Position numbers and translations under genes: made by a program
In this document: in pieces, positions 45,918-54,681 of the stretch
Layout: every line of letters starts with the position of its first letter
Position numbering within the stretch: position 1 is the stretch's first letter
Assembly (NCBI RefSeq): GCF_004792415.1
Contig: NZ_CP038853.1
Span: 1,488,001 to 1,552,000, forward strand
DNA: 64,000 bases
From: Pantoea vagans
GTDB taxonomy: Bacteria; Pseudomonadota; Gammaproteobacteria; Enterobacterales; Enterobacteriaceae
Reading direction: 5' to 3'
The notes under the pieces: model-generated
Told to the model about the DNA's origin: nothing
What the model saw: only the letters and a program-made list of their open reading frames with translations
The model's database searches: none

Positions 45918-46841
45918 ATGAACATTAAAAAAACGATTGTCGCCTCACTGTTAGCCTGCATGTTACCTGCCGCGGTTATGGCAAAAGATATCTCAGTGGG
46001 CGTCTCGATGGCGCTGTTTGATGACAACTTCCTGACGATTCTGCGTACGTCAATGCAGAAAGAGATGCAGAAGGATGGTGTTAAAGGCCAGGTTGAGGAT
46101 GCAAAAGGCGACGTTTCACAGCAGCTTCAGCAGGTTCAGAACTTCATCGGCCAGGGTGTTGATGCCCTGATCGTTAACCCGGTCGACACCAACGCGGTGA
46201 AACCAATTATGGATCAGGCAAGCAAAGCGGGCATTCCGCTGGTCTTTGTTAACCGCCGTCCAGGGGCTGAACTCACCGGCAAAATGGCCTATGTGGGTTC
46301 CGATTCAGAACTGGCCGGGCGGTTACAGATGGAAGCGCTGGCGAAAGCAATGAACGGCAAAGGCAACGTCGCCATTCTGATGGGTGACCTGGCGAATGAA
46401 TCGACTCGCGACCGTACCAAAGGCGTGGAAGAAGTGGCCGCTAAATATCCTGGCATCAAAATTGTTCAGAAGCAGACCGCCAAATTTACCCGTAACGACG
46501 CGGTGGATGTGGTCAGTAACTGGATGACGGCCGGTGATGAAATCAATGCTATCGCGTCGAACAACGATGAAATGGCAATCGGTGCGCTGCAGGCACTGGG
46601 TAAAAACCCGAACAAAATCCTGATTGCTGGCGTCGATGGTACACCTGATGCGCTGCAGATGCTGAAGCAGGGCAAGATGGTCGCCACCGTATTCCAGGAT
46701 GCGAAGGGCCAGGGTGAAGGCTCAGTACAGACGGCGATCAAACTGGTGAAAGGCGAACAAGTCCAGAAAATTATCAACATCCCTTACCAGCTGATTACCA
46801 AAGAAAATATGGAACAGTTTACCCAGCGTAACCTGAAATAA
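45918..46841 (+). CDS. Sugar/polyol ABC transporter substrate-binding protein (RbsB type)
   Basis: Periplasmic receptor, 307 residues, with signal peptide MNIKKTIVASLLACMLPAAVMA before KDISVGVSMALFDDNFLTILR. Family blocks: QNFIGQGVDALIVNPVDTNAVKPIMDQASKAGIPLVFVNRRP, VAILMGDLANESTRDRTKGVEEVA, INAIASNNDEMAIGALQALGK and ILIAGVDGTPDALQMLKQGKMVATVFQDAKGQG. It heads a complete importer. Ribose-, galactose- and inositol-type receptors all belong here, and the ligand cannot be assigned from the sequence alone. Confidence 0.92.
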   Translation: MNIKKTIVASLLACMLPAAVMAKDISVGVSMALFDDNFLTILRTSMQKEMQKDGVKGQVEDAKGDVSQQLQQVQNFIGQGVDALIVNPVDTNAVKPIMDQASKAGIPLVFVNRRPGAELTGKMAYVGSDSELAGRLQMEALAKAMNGKGNVAILMGDLANESTRDRTKGVEEVAAKYPGIKIVQKQTAKFTRNDAVDVVSNWMTAGDEINAIASNNDEMAIGALQALGKNPNKILIAGVDGTPDALQMLKQGKMVATVFQDAKGQGEGSVQTAIKLVKGEQVQKIINIPYQLITKENMEQFTQRNLK

Positions 46842-46873
46842 TCGTTCCCGACCCAGCTGTACGGAGGTGATGT

Positions 46874-48358
46874 ATGAACGCGTTTGCGCTTGAAGCCGAA
46901 GGCATCAGCAAGTTCTTCCCCGGCGTCAAAGCCCTCGACAACGTGTCGTTGCGGGTGCGTCCGGGAACGGTACATGCCTTGATGGGCGAAAATGGCGCGG
47001 GCAAATCCACTTTAATGAAGTGCCTTATCGGGATGTATCGTCCCGATAAGGGCACCATCAAAATTAAAGGGGAGCCGGTGCAGTTTCAGGACACCATGGA
47101 CGCGTTGCGTTCCGGCATTTCAATGATCCACCAGGAACTCAATCTGGTGCCTTACATGACCGTCGCCGAGAATATCTGGCTGGGCCGTGAGCCGATGAAG
47201 TTTGGCTTTGTCGACCACGCCCGACTTAATCTGAAGACGCAGGAACTGCTCAACCGCCTGAATATCCGCCTGAAAGCCGAGCGGATGGTGGGCGAGCTGA
47301 GCATTGCGTCGCAGCAGATGGTCGAGATTGCCAAAGCGGTCTCCTGGGATTCAGACATCGTCATTATGGATGAGCCGACCTCCGCGCTGACGGAAACCGA
47401 AGTGGCGCATCTGTTTACCATCATTCGCGATCTGCGGGAGCAGGGTAAAGCCATCATCTACATCAGCCACAAGATGGATGAGATTTTCAACATCACCGAT
47501 GAAGTCAGTATTTTCCGCGACGGCAGCTGGATCGCCAGCGATCAGACGGCGAAATATACCCGTCAGTCGCTGATTACACAGATGGTAGGACGCGAGCTGA
47601 CACAGCTGTTCCCGAAATTCAACAGTGCCATCGGGGAAGAAGTGCTGACGGTGCGTAATCTCACCTGCAAAGATCGTTTCACCGATGTTAGTTTCAGCGT
47701 GCGCCGGGGTGAAATCCTTGGTGTCGCCGGGCTGGTGGGGGCTGGTCGCAGCGAGGTGATGGAAAGCCTGTTCGGCATGGAGAGTTTCGACAGCGGTGAG
47801 ATCCTGATTGATGGCGTACCGGTGACGATCGACTCACCCTCTACCGCGATTGAAAAGGGCATGGCGTTCCTGACCGAGGACCGTAAAAAGTCCGGTCTGT
47901 TTCTGGTGCTGTCGGTGATGGAGAACATGAGCATCGTCAACATGCCGGAGTACATCGGCAAAAGCGGTTTTGTCAGTCATGTGAAGATGGCGCAGGACTG
48001 CATGGAGCAAATCCGTCGGCTCAATATCAAAACGCCGACCATGGATCAGATCATCAATAACCTCAGCGGCGGTAATCAGCAGAAGGTTCTGATTGCCCGC
48101 TGGCTGCTGGCACAACCGAAGATTCTGATTCTGGACGAACCGACGCGCGGTATAGACGTCGGTGCTAAAGCGGAGATTTACCGCTTAATCAGTGAACTCG
48201 CCAACCGTGGCGTGGCTATCATCATGGTCTCCTCTGAACTGCCGGAAATCCTTGGCATGAGCGACCGGGTGATGGTGATGCACGGCGGGCGTATAACCGG
48301 CATCCTCGATAAAGAAGAAGCCGATCAGGAAACCATTCTGTCGTTGGCATCCGAGTGA
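46874..48358 (+). CDS. Sugar ABC transporter ATP-binding protein (RbsA/MglA type, two nucleotide domains)
   Basis: 494 residues, two ABC domains as in RbsA and MglA. Domain 1: Walker [24 protein letters not shown], signature [15 protein letters not shown], Walker [17 protein letters not shown]. Domain 2: [22 protein letters not shown] (its A-loop lacks the classical GKS), signature [16 protein letters not shown], Walker [28 protein letters not shown] precedes the ATG closely. It is followed by the permease. Confidence 0.95.
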   Translation: MNAFALEAEGISKFFPGVKALDNVSLRVRPGTVHALMGENGAGKSTLMKCLIGMYRPDKGTIKIKGEPVQFQDTMDALRSGISMIHQELNLVPYMTVAENIWLGREPMKFGFVDHARLNLKTQELLNRLNIRLKAERMVGELSIASQQMVEIAKAVSWDSDIVIMDEPTSALTETEVAHLFTIIRDLREQGKAIIYISHKMDEIFNITDEVSIFRDGSWIASDQTAKYTRQSLITQMVGRELTQLFPKFNSAIGEEVLTVRNLTCKDRFTDVSFSVRRGEILGVAGLVGAGRSEVMESLFGMESFDSGEILIDGVPVTIDSPSTAIEKGMAFLTEDRKKSGLFLVLSVMENMSIVNMPEYIGKSGFVSHVKMAQDCMEQIRRLNIKTPTMDQIINNLSGGNQQKVLIARWLLAQPKILILDEPTRGIDVGAKAEIYRLISELANRGVAIIMVSSELPEILGMSDRVMVMHGGRITGILDKEEADQETILSLASE

Positions 48359-48372
48359 GGCGCGAGACCACT

Positions 48373-49407
48373 ATGAGCAATATGAAAGCTACTGCTACCC
48401 CGGCAGCCCCGCAGCAACCCTCTTTTTTTGCCAGCCTGCGCCATAAACTGCCGAAAGATACCGGCATTTTTGTGGTGATGGTGGGGATTGCATTGATTTT
48501 TGAAATGTTCGGCTGGTACGTGCGTGACCAGTCTTTCCTGCTCAACACCAACCGTCTGATCCTCATTGTCCTGCAGGTGGCGATTATCGGGATTATCGCC
48601 GTTGGCGTGACCCAGGTCATTATCACCACCGGTATCGATCTCTCGTCCGGTTCCGTCATCGCCCTGGCGGCGGTGGTCGCCGCCAGTCTGGCGCAGACCT
48701 CTGACAGCCTGTCGCCGATGTATCCGTCGCTGGTTAATATGCCTGCGGTGATCCCTATTGCGGCCGGTATCGGTGTTGGTCTGCTGGCGGGTGCGGTCAA
48801 TGGTGTACTGATTACCCGCACCGGCATTCCGCCCTTCATTGCCACGCTGGGCATGATGGTGTCGGCACGCGGTCTGGCGCAGTATTACACCCAGGGCAAT
48901 CCGATCAGCTTCCTTTCCGATGGCTTTACCTCAATCGGTCAGGGTGCCATGCCGGTCGTGATTTTCCTGGTGGTGGCACTGCTGTTCCACATCGCCCTGA
49001 AACATACCCGCTACGGTAAATATGTTTACGCCATCGGCGGCAACATGACCTCGGCGAAAGTCTCCGGTATCAACGTTAATAAGTATCTGATCATCGTCTA
49101 CACCATTGCCGGCGCGCTCTCTGGCCTGGCGGGTGTGGTACTGGCGGCGCGCGTCAGCAGCGGCCAGTCGAGCATGGGGATGTCCTACGAGCTGGATGCG
49201 ATTGCCGCAGCCGTTATCGGCGGCAGCAGCCTGATGGGCGGTGTCGGCCGTATCACCGGCACATTAATCGGTGCCGTTATCCTTGGCCTGATTAAAAGCG
49301 GATTCACCTTCGTGGGTGTCGATGCCTATATTCAGGACATCATCAAAGGGGTGATCATCGTCGCTGCGGTCTCTATCGACATGCATCGTAACCGTAAAAA
49401 ACGTTAA
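48373..49407 (+). CDS. Sugar ABC transporter permease (RbsC/MglC type)
   Basis: 344 residues from ATG 48373; an upstream start at 48355 overlapping the ATPase is possible. About eight to ten hydrophobic helices. Family blocks: GVTQVIITTGIDLSSGSVIALAAVVAASL, GVLITRTGIPPFIATLGMMVSARGLAQYY, YGKYVYAIGGNMTSAKVSGINVNKYLIIVYTIAGALSGLAGVVLAAR and GMSYELDAIAAAVIGGSSLMGGVGRITGTLIGAVIL. Ends the three-gene importer; a terminator-like hairpin follows. Confidence 0.94.
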   Translation: MSNMKATATPAAPQQPSFFASLRHKLPKDTGIFVVMVGIALIFEMFGWYVRDQSFLLNTNRLILIVLQVAIIGIIAVGVTQVIITTGIDLSSGSVIALAAVVAASLAQTSDSLSPMYPSLVNMPAVIPIAAGIGVGLLAGAVNGVLITRTGIPPFIATLGMMVSARGLAQYYTQGNPISFLSDGFTSIGQGAMPVVIFLVVALLFHIALKHTRYGKYVYAIGGNMTSAKVSGINVNKYLIIVYTIAGALSGLAGVVLAARVSSGQSSMGMSYELDAIAAAVIGGSSLMGGVGRITGTLIGAVILGLIKSGFTFVGVDAYIQDIIKGVIIVAAVSIDMHRNRKKR

Positions 49408-49415
49408 TCAGCAGG

Positions 49416-49459
49416 CGTTGCCTTCTTCCGCAACGGGAGAGGGCAACGGTTGCTTTTTT
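49416..49459 (+). terminator. Probable terminator after the sugar permease
   Basis: Arms CGTTGCC (49416-49422) and GGCAACG (49442-49448), then GTTGCTTTTTT. Confidence 0.55.
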
Positions 49460-49632
49460 GTCTTCAGGAAGCGTCAGCGATAAGAAATCCCGCTGATAGC
49501 GGTTACATTCTCAGCCTGTTGGTTAATGCTTTCCTGTAAGTCCGGCAAGCCTTCATCCGGTGCAATACGTTTCCACTGCACTAAAACTGTACAGCCCGTC
49601 ATCACTTTTCTGCACGTCTGACTCGCAGCATC

Positions 49633-49649
49633 TGCACTGCCACAGTGCG
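49633..49649. promoter_or_regulatory. Candidate NtrC-binding site upstream of nac
   Basis: TGCACTGCCACAGTGCG fits the NtrC dyad TGCACY-N5-RGTGCA with one end mismatch. It lies about 150 bases above the predicted start of the sigma-54 promoter, the usual enhancer distance for nac. Confidence 0.7.
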
Positions 49650-49778
49650 CCCGCTCGACTCCTCTGTTGCTATTACGCATTCCTGATCCTTATTAACCCT
49701 TAAGAGGTAATCAGAAACGCTTATTTTCCGGGCCGTTAGGAAAAATCTGGCTGACGGGCAAGGCACAGGATTTAAACC
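49650..49778. other. Gene-free region between the enhancer and nac promoter
   Basis: Short reading frames on the minus strand here overlap the regulatory region and look like chance. Confidence 0.5.
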
Positions 49779-49794
49779 TGGCCTGCATCTTGCA
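49779..49794 (+). promoter_or_regulatory. Sigma-54 promoter of nac
   Basis: TGGCCTGCATCTTGCA carries the -24 GG and -12 GC with exact 10-base spacing. Start would be near 49806, 55 bases before the nac ATG. Known enterobacterial nac genes depend on sigma-54 and NtrC. Confidence 0.8.
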
Positions 49795-49860
49795 AAATCT
49801 CTGTCATCAGAGCGATGGGCCAGACCCCTTTCGCTATTCAGGGTAAGTGACGGAGGCAAG

Positions 49861-50778
49861 ATGAATTTAAGACGACTGAAGTACTTCGTGAAAATCGTCG
49901 ATATCGGCAGTCTGACGCAGGCAGCGGAAGTGCTGCACATCGCGCAGCCTGCACTCAGTCAGCAGGTGGCAACGCTGGAGAATGAGCTGGATCAGCAGCT
50001 ACTGATCCGCACCAAGCGCGGCGTCACGCCAACGGAAGCCGGAAAGATTCTCTATGGTCATGCGCGTACTATTCTGCGCCAGTGCGAGCAGGCCCAGACG
50101 GCGGTCATTAATGCCGGTCAGGTGCTGAGCGGCCAGGTATCAATTGGTCTGGCACCCGGCACAGCAGCCTCCTCGCTGACCATGCCGCTGCTGCAAACCG
50201 TTCGCGATCAGTTTCCTGAAGTACTGGTCTACCTGCACGAAAACAGCGGCAGCGTGCTGAATGAGAAAGTGATGAACGGTCAGCTGGATATGGCGGTACT
50301 GTACGATCGCGCTCCGACTGCCGGCATCAACAGCATGCCGCTGATGAAAGAAGATCTCTTCCTGGTCGGCGCTACCGACTACCCAGGTGCCAGCGTCGAT
50401 CTGGCCGATGTAGCGCAGATGAGCCTGTTTTTACCACGCGACTACAGCGCAGTGCGCAAACGGGTTGATGAGGCCTTTTCACTGCGTCGCCTGAGTGCGC
50501 GCATCATTGGTGAGATCGAATCGATTTCAACCCTGACCGCAGCCATTTCCAGCGGCATGGGTGTCACCGTGTTACCTGAATCGGCCGCCCGTGCGCTGGT
50601 AGGTTCAACCGATGCCTGGATGTCCCGCATCAACAGCCCGTCACTGAGTCTTCCGCTGTCGCTGAACATCTCAGCCCGTCTGCCGCTGTCGCCTTCTGCA
50701 CAGGCCGTTAAAAATATCCTGCTGTCGCTGCTGAATAAGCCGCTTAATGAGGAGCGGGAGTTGATGTTAGTGGGGTAG
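49861..50778 (+). CDS. nac: Nac, nitrogen assimilation LysR-type regulator
   Basis: 305 residues. N-terminal helix-turn-helix MNLRRLKYFVKIVDIGSLTQAAEVLHIAQPALSQQVATLENELDQQLLIRTKRGVTPTEAGKIL is nearly identical to E. coli/Klebsiella Nac. The effector domain continues with GQVSIGLAPGTAASSLTMPLLQ and YLHENSGSVLNEKVMNGQLDMAVLYD. Nac is made under nitrogen limitation from a sigma-54/NtrC promoter and couples NtrC to sigma-70 genes for nitrogen-source use; both promoter parts are visible here. Neighbour cbl, as in E. coli. Confidence 0.95.
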   Translation: MNLRRLKYFVKIVDIGSLTQAAEVLHIAQPALSQQVATLENELDQQLLIRTKRGVTPTEAGKILYGHARTILRQCEQAQTAVINAGQVLSGQVSIGLAPGTAASSLTMPLLQTVRDQFPEVLVYLHENSGSVLNEKVMNGQLDMAVLYDRAPTAGINSMPLMKEDLFLVGATDYPGASVDLADVAQMSLFLPRDYSAVRKRVDEAFSLRRLSARIIGEIESISTLTAAISSGMGVTVLPESAARALVGSTDAWMSRINSPSLSLPLSLNISARLPLSPSAQAVKNILLSLLNKPLNEERELMLVG

Positions 50779-50790
50779 GGGGGCGAGCTT

Positions 50791-50912
50791 TGCAGCGGGC
50801 TGAGTCTGAGAAGGTTACGCCCGCCAGGCGGTGGGGAGTTTCAGGTTGCTTTCGCCTTGCAGCGGGCTGACATTGAGCAGGTTACGCCCGCCAGGCGATG
50901 AGGAGTTTCAGG
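50791..50912. repeat. Imperfect tandem duplication of a 67-bp unit after nac
   Basis: Two copies starting TGCAGCGGGCTGA at 50791 and 50858, both containing GGTTACGCCCGCCAGGCG and ending GAGTTTCAGG. The period is 67 bases. It merges into the first arm of the large inverted repeat. Confidence 0.75.
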
Positions 50913-51095
50913 GTGCCTGTGCAGGCGGACGCGTCAAGGGGCGGACGCCCGCCCCTTAACAATCCCGGCGTCCGGCAGCCTGCGCGCCCCGCTTTGCGGG
51001 GTGCCTTCGTCACGCCCTGCGGCCGACGGACCGTCCGGACGCGCCATCCCTGGCGCGAACCGTCCTTTCGCCGACGTCCTGTCGGCTCATCCTGG
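50903..51095 (+). repeat. Palindromic mosaic repeat, arm 1 of an inverted pair
   Basis: Aligns to the reverse complement of 51290-51486. Shared blocks in order include GTTTCAG, TGCAGGCG, CAAGGGGCG, CGCCCCTT, GACGGACCG, GGACGCGCCATCCCTGGCG and CTGTCG. It contains 6-bp arms CGCGCC (51040-51045) and GGCGCG (51052-51057) around ATCCCT, i.e. AGGGAT on the other strand. Non-coding, GC-rich. Confidence 0.75.
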
Positions 51096-51289
51096 CCTCC
51101 GGTTGTTCCTCAGCACTTCGGATGCCTCTCCCAAACCCCCGCCTGCAAAATTTTTATGTTTTTTTAGTGCAGCGTTGTCTGCTGCCTAAAGACCCTTCCG
51201 GAAACGTAAAGCGATAACGTGCCTAACAAAGAAAGAAGAAATAACAGCGAGGGGTAAGGGAGGCCGTCAGAGCCGCTGAGCGGATGAGG
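51096..51289. other. Spacer between the inverted repeat arms
   Basis: About 195 bases with no supported gene; AT-richer than the arms around 51145-51240. Confidence 0.5.
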
Positions 51290-51486
51290 GATTTCAGGAC
51301 GAGCGACAGGGATGTCGCGAAGAGGCGGGTTCGCGCCAGGGATGGCGCGTCCCGGCGGTCCGTGAGAAATCCGGAAGAAGCGAAGGGACCGCGAAGCGGC
51401 GGTGAAGCAGGCCGGAGCCGGGGGTCAAGGGGCGCGGCGACTGGCGCCCCTTGTCGGTCGCCTGCAAAGGCGATTCTGAAACTGCC
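51290..51486 (-). repeat. Palindromic mosaic repeat, arm 2 of an inverted pair
   Basis: Opposite-orientation relative of 50903-51095. Contains two AGGGAT-loop hairpins: arms GCGAC/GTCGC (51303-51318) and CGCGCC/GGCGCG (51332-51349). The open frames on both strands here come from high GC and are not supported as genes. Confidence 0.75.
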
Positions 51487-51660
51487 CGGCCCGTCAGGCG
51501 AACGAAACCTTCTCATAGCCCGTTCGCGCAGCGAACACCTCAGCGCATCCGCGGCCTCTTTATTCCCTAAAGTCATAAAGCCAAATTTTTTAGTATTTCC
51601 TGTTATCAATAATAGTTCTTAACATCAGGGAATCAGATTATGTAAAGAGAGGTAAATGTC
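51487..51660. other. Gene-free stretch before cbl
   Basis: No gene; AT-rich just upstream of cbl (51580-51650), so the cbl promoter should lie here. AGAGAGG precedes the GTG start. An ATG at 51656 meets a stop after two codons. Confidence 0.5.
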
Positions 51661-52620
51661 GTGAATTTCCAGCAGCTTAAAATCATCCGCGAGGCGGCCC
51701 GCTGTGAGTTTAACTTAACGGAAGTCGCTAATACGCTGTTTACTTCTCAGTCAGGTGTCAGTCGGCACATTCGTGACCTGGAAGATGAGCTGGGTGTTGA
51801 GATTTTTATTCGTCGCGGTAAGCGCCTGCTGGGAATGACCGAACCGGGTAAAGCGCTGCTGACCATCGCCGAACGCATCCTCGATGAAGCAGGGAAAGTA
51901 CGACGTCTGGCCGATGTCTTTACTAATGAAACCAGCGGCATCCTGACTATTGCAACGACCCATACTCAGGCGCGCTACAGCCTGCCGAAAATCATTAAAG
52001 CGTTTCGTCAGCTCTATCCCAACGTTCGTCTGGAACTCAACCAGGGATCGCCGCAGGAAATTGTCACCATGCTGCTGGCGGGTGAAGCGGACATCGGCAT
52101 CGCCAGTGAAATGCTGGTCAATAACAGCAGTCTGGCGGCATTCCCCTGGTTCAGCTGGCATCATGCGTTACTGGTGCCGAAAGATCATGAGCTGGTGCAG
52201 AATCAACCGGTTTCACTGAGCACCCTCAGCCGTTATCCCCTCATTACTTACCGCCAGGGTATCACCGGCCGTTCGCGGGTTGACCGTGCCTTCCAGTCGG
52301 CGGGTTTAAAACCGGACATTGTGCTCAGCGCCCAGGACTCCGACGTGGTGAAAACCTACGTTAAACTTGGTCTCGGCGTCGGGATACTGGCCGATCAGGC
52401 GTGTGAAACGGAAGAGAGTGAAGAGCTGGTACGCATCGACGCCACGCATCTGTTTGATGCCAGCACCGTCTGGCTCGGCCTCAAGCGTGGACAGCTGCAG
52501 CGTAATTATGTCTGGCAGTTCCTGGAACTCTGCAATGCAAACCTGTCGCTGGAGGAGATCAAACGTCAGGCACTCTCCTACAGTAATGACGACGAACCGG
52601 TCATCGACTTCCAGATTTAA
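51661..52620 (+). CDS. cbl: Cbl, CysB-like LysR-type regulator of sulfonate use
   Basis: 319 residues with GTG start 51661, AGG eight bases upstream. The N-terminus MNFQQLKIIREAARCEFNLTEVANTLFTSQSGVSRHIRDLEDELGVEIFIRRGKRLLGMTEPGKALL reads like E. coli Cbl, and so do TIATTHTQARYSLPKIIKAF, PLITYRQGITGRSRVDRAF, LSAQDSDVVKTYVKLGLGVGILADQA and WLGLKRGQLQRNYVWQFLELCNANLS. In E. coli Cbl activates ssu and tau genes under sulfate starvation, which is relevant to the two organosulfur clusters in this window. It is downstream of nac as in E. coli but separated by about 880 bases of repeats. Confidence 0.95.
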   Translation: MNFQQLKIIREAARCEFNLTEVANTLFTSQSGVSRHIRDLEDELGVEIFIRRGKRLLGMTEPGKALLTIAERILDEAGKVRRLADVFTNETSGILTIATTHTQARYSLPKIIKAFRQLYPNVRLELNQGSPQEIVTMLLAGEADIGIASEMLVNNSSLAAFPWFSWHHALLVPKDHELVQNQPVSLSTLSRYPLITYRQGITGRSRVDRAFQSAGLKPDIVLSAQDSDVVKTYVKLGLGVGILADQACETEESEELVRIDATHLFDASTVWLGLKRGQLQRNYVWQFLELCNANLSLEEIKRQALSYSNDDEPVIDFQI

Positions 52621-52649
52621 GGCGCGTGCGCATCCCACCGGATGCGCGC
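52621..52649 (+). terminator. Terminator after cbl
   Basis: GGCGCGTGCGCATCC and GGATGCGCGCC arms separated by four bases, right at the cbl stop. Confidence 0.65.
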
Positions 52650-52780
52650 CCATTTCCGTACAGCATAAAATTTCAAATCCCCGCGAAAAACTCGCTTAGC
52701 GACCTTTCTGACCCCGCACAACAACATCCTGCGCTGACCCGGCGCGATAAAGTGGAATCAGCTGACCACAAGGGGATGTT

Positions 52781-54238
52781 ATGTCGCGATTACAACTTAA
52801 AGACAGCGATCTGTTGCGCCAGCAGGCGCTGTTTGCCGGACGCTGGCAGGATGCACATCAGGGTGCCACGCTGCCGGTTACCGATCCCGCCACGGGCGAA
52901 ACGCTGGCGACCATACCGGCGCTGGGCCGTGCTGAAACAGAGCAGGCGATAGCCTATGCGGAAACGGTTCGCATCAGCTGGGGAAAAACCACTAACGCCA
53001 GCCGTGCCGCGCTGCTGGAAAAATGGCATCAGCTGATTATTGAACATGCTGACGACCTGGCGATCATCATGACCGCAGAGCAGGGAAAACCGCTGGCGGA
53101 AGCCAGGGGCGAAGTGCTCTACGGGGCCAGCTTTGTGAAATGGTTCGCGGAAGAGGCGCGCCGTATCTATGGCGACACCATTCCCGCGCCCAGTGACGAC
53201 CGGCGCATTCTGGTGCTGAAACAGCCGGTAGGCGTTGCCGCCGCCATCACACCCTGGAACTTCCCGATAGCGATGATCACCCGCAAGGTGGCCCCCGCGC
53301 TGGCCGCCGGATGCCCGATTATCGTCAAACCCTCTGAATTAACGCCGCTCTCGGCACTGGCCCTCGCGGTGCTGGCAGAGCGTGCCGGTTTCCCGTCAGG
53401 CGTATTACAGGTGCTGACCGGCCTGCCCACGGAGATTGGCGCGGCACTGACTGAAAGCCGCACGGTACGTAAAATCTCCTTCACCGGCTCGACCCGCATC
53501 GGGCAGCTATTAATGCAGCAGAGCGCTGACAGCATCAAACGTCTGAGCCTGGAGCTGGGCGGCAACGCGCCGCTGATCGTGTTCGATGATGCCGACATCG
53601 AGATTGCGGTCGCGGGCGTCATGCTCAGCAAGTTCCGCAACGCCGGGCAGACCTGCGTCTGCGCCAACCGCATCCTGGTACAGCGCAACATCTATCCGCG
53701 CTTCACCGCGCGACTGCTGGAGGCGGTCGCCACCCTGAAAGTGGGTGATGGCTTTGCGCCCGACAGCACCATTGGTCCGCTGATCAACCCACGCGCGGTA
53801 GAGAAGGTGAATGGTCACATCGATGATGCGCTCAGCCAGGGTGCCACGCTGCTGACCGGCGGCATCAGCCAGGGCAATGGTACTTTTGTTCAGCCTACGG
53901 TGCTTGGCGATGTTACGTCCAGCATGCGCATTGCCCATGAAGAGACATTCGGTCCGGTCGCGCCGCTGTTTATCTTTGATGATGAGGATGAGGCCATCGC
54001 AATGGCGAATGACACGCCCTACGGACTGGGCGCCTACTTCTTTACCGAAAGTATCCGGCGGGCCTGGCGGGTGGCGGAAGCGCTGGAGTTTGGCATGGTC
54101 GGCTTTAATACCGGCGCGATTTCTCTTGAAGTTGCCCCCTTTGGTGGCGTGAAACTTTCCGGTATTGGCCGGGAAGGATCCCGCTACGGAATTGATGAAT
54201 ATCTGGAACAGAAAACTTTTCACATTGGCAGTCTGTAA
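52781..54238 (+). CDS. NAD(P)-dependent succinate-semialdehyde dehydrogenase-like enzyme (GabD type)
   Basis: 485 residues, aldehyde dehydrogenase superfamily. Blocks: VAAAITPWNFPIAMITRKVAPALAAGCPIIVKPSELTPLSALALAVLAERAGFPSGVLQVLTG, SLELGGNAPLIVFDDADI (catalytic Glu), FRNAGQTCVCANRILVQ (catalytic Cys in GQTC) and HEETFGPVAPLFIFDDEDEAIAMANDTPYGLGAYFFT. The late GFNTGAISLEVAPFGGVKLSGIGREGSRYGIDEY is characteristic of GabD/SSADH. It oxidises a short semialdehyde such as succinate semialdehyde. GGGG lies near the ATG. It has its own strong terminator. Confidence 0.88.
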   Translation: MSRLQLKDSDLLRQQALFAGRWQDAHQGATLPVTDPATGETLATIPALGRAETEQAIAYAETVRISWGKTTNASRAALLEKWHQLIIEHADDLAIIMTAEQGKPLAEARGEVLYGASFVKWFAEEARRIYGDTIPAPSDDRRILVLKQPVGVAAAITPWNFPIAMITRKVAPALAAGCPIIVKPSELTPLSALALAVLAERAGFPSGVLQVLTGLPTEIGAALTESRTVRKISFTGSTRIGQLLMQQSADSIKRLSLELGGNAPLIVFDDADIEIAVAGVMLSKFRNAGQTCVCANRILVQRNIYPRFTARLLEAVATLKVGDGFAPDSTIGPLINPRAVEKVNGHIDDALSQGATLLTGGISQGNGTFVQPTVLGDVTSSMRIAHEETFGPVAPLFIFDDEDEAIAMANDTPYGLGAYFFTESIRRAWRVAEALEFGMVGFNTGAISLEVAPFGGVKLSGIGREGSRYGIDEYLEQKTFHIGSL

Positions 54239-54251
54239 TTAAATATGACCA

Positions 54252-54284
54252 AAACGCCAGCCGGACGATCCGGCTGGCGTTTTT
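54252..54284 (+). terminator. Strong rho-independent terminator after the GabD-like gene
   Basis: Arms AAACGCCAGCCGG and CCGGCTGGCGTTT with a five-base loop and a T-run. Confidence 0.9.
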
Positions 54285-54580
54285 GCCTGACACACAGAAT
54301 TATTTCTGCTGCGTCAAATAATCCTCTTTAAAAAGTAAAGAATTTATCAGGGATGTGAGGCCGGTCGGTAAATCGGTGTGTTATGAGTGCAGAAGTAAGC
54401 AGCCTGAGCCGGAATATCCGCTTTGGTGCAATTTCCGTGCAGGTTGCACCAGCAGGGCGCATAAATTTTGTGAAGTAAATCATCTGTTTAATTGTTCGGC
54501 AAATCCGCAAAAATTACCCCGGCAATACGGCAGAAAATTTTTTTGCGCTGTTTTAAACGCATTTTTATTTTTTGCCCGGC
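54285..54580. other. Regulatory region of the downstream operon
   Basis: About 300 bases with no supported gene. It contains an inverted repeat at 54425-54450 upstream of the sigma-54-type promoter at 54581. Short frames on both strands here are not convincing. Confidence 0.6.
54425..54450. promoter_or_regulatory. Perfect 7-bp inverted repeat upstream of the sigma-54-type promoter
   Basis: GGTGCAA (54425-54431) and TTGCACC (54444-54450), 12 bases apart. It lies about 155 bases above the predicted start site, a usual enhancer position. The half-site resembles NtrC sites, but the arrangement (GGTGCA...TGCACC) is inverted relative to the standard dyad. Confidence 0.5.
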
Positions 54581-54596
54581 TGGCATACTTTCTGCA
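54581..54596 (+). promoter_or_regulatory. Candidate sigma-54 promoter of the aldehyde dehydrogenase/amine operon
   Basis: TGGCATACTTTCTGCA has GG and GC with the 10-base spacing of sigma-54 promoters (consensus TGGCAY-N5-TTGCA; one mismatch in the -12 element). Start would be near 54608, about 74 bases before the ATG at 54682. Confidence 0.65.
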
Positions 54597-54681
54597 TTAG
54601 CTTATTAACAGCGCAGAAATCGCCAGTTAAAAACGCTAATAAGCCAGCAACTGATGGGTGTTACAAATAAGGAATTCTTCC

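Noticed and set aside
46874..48358. Loss of the GKS motif in the second domain of the sugar ATPase as a defect
   Set aside because: RbsA/MglA-type proteins normally have a divergent second Walker A, so this is not damage.
49474..49940. Minus-strand frames upstream of and into nac
   Set aside because: They overlap the NtrC site, the sigma-54 promoter and the nac start; no recognisable protein.
51223..51622. Overlapping frames of about 110-128 codons on both strands
   Set aside because: They lie in the GC-rich inverted repeat; low-stop composition explains them and the residues look like repeat translation.
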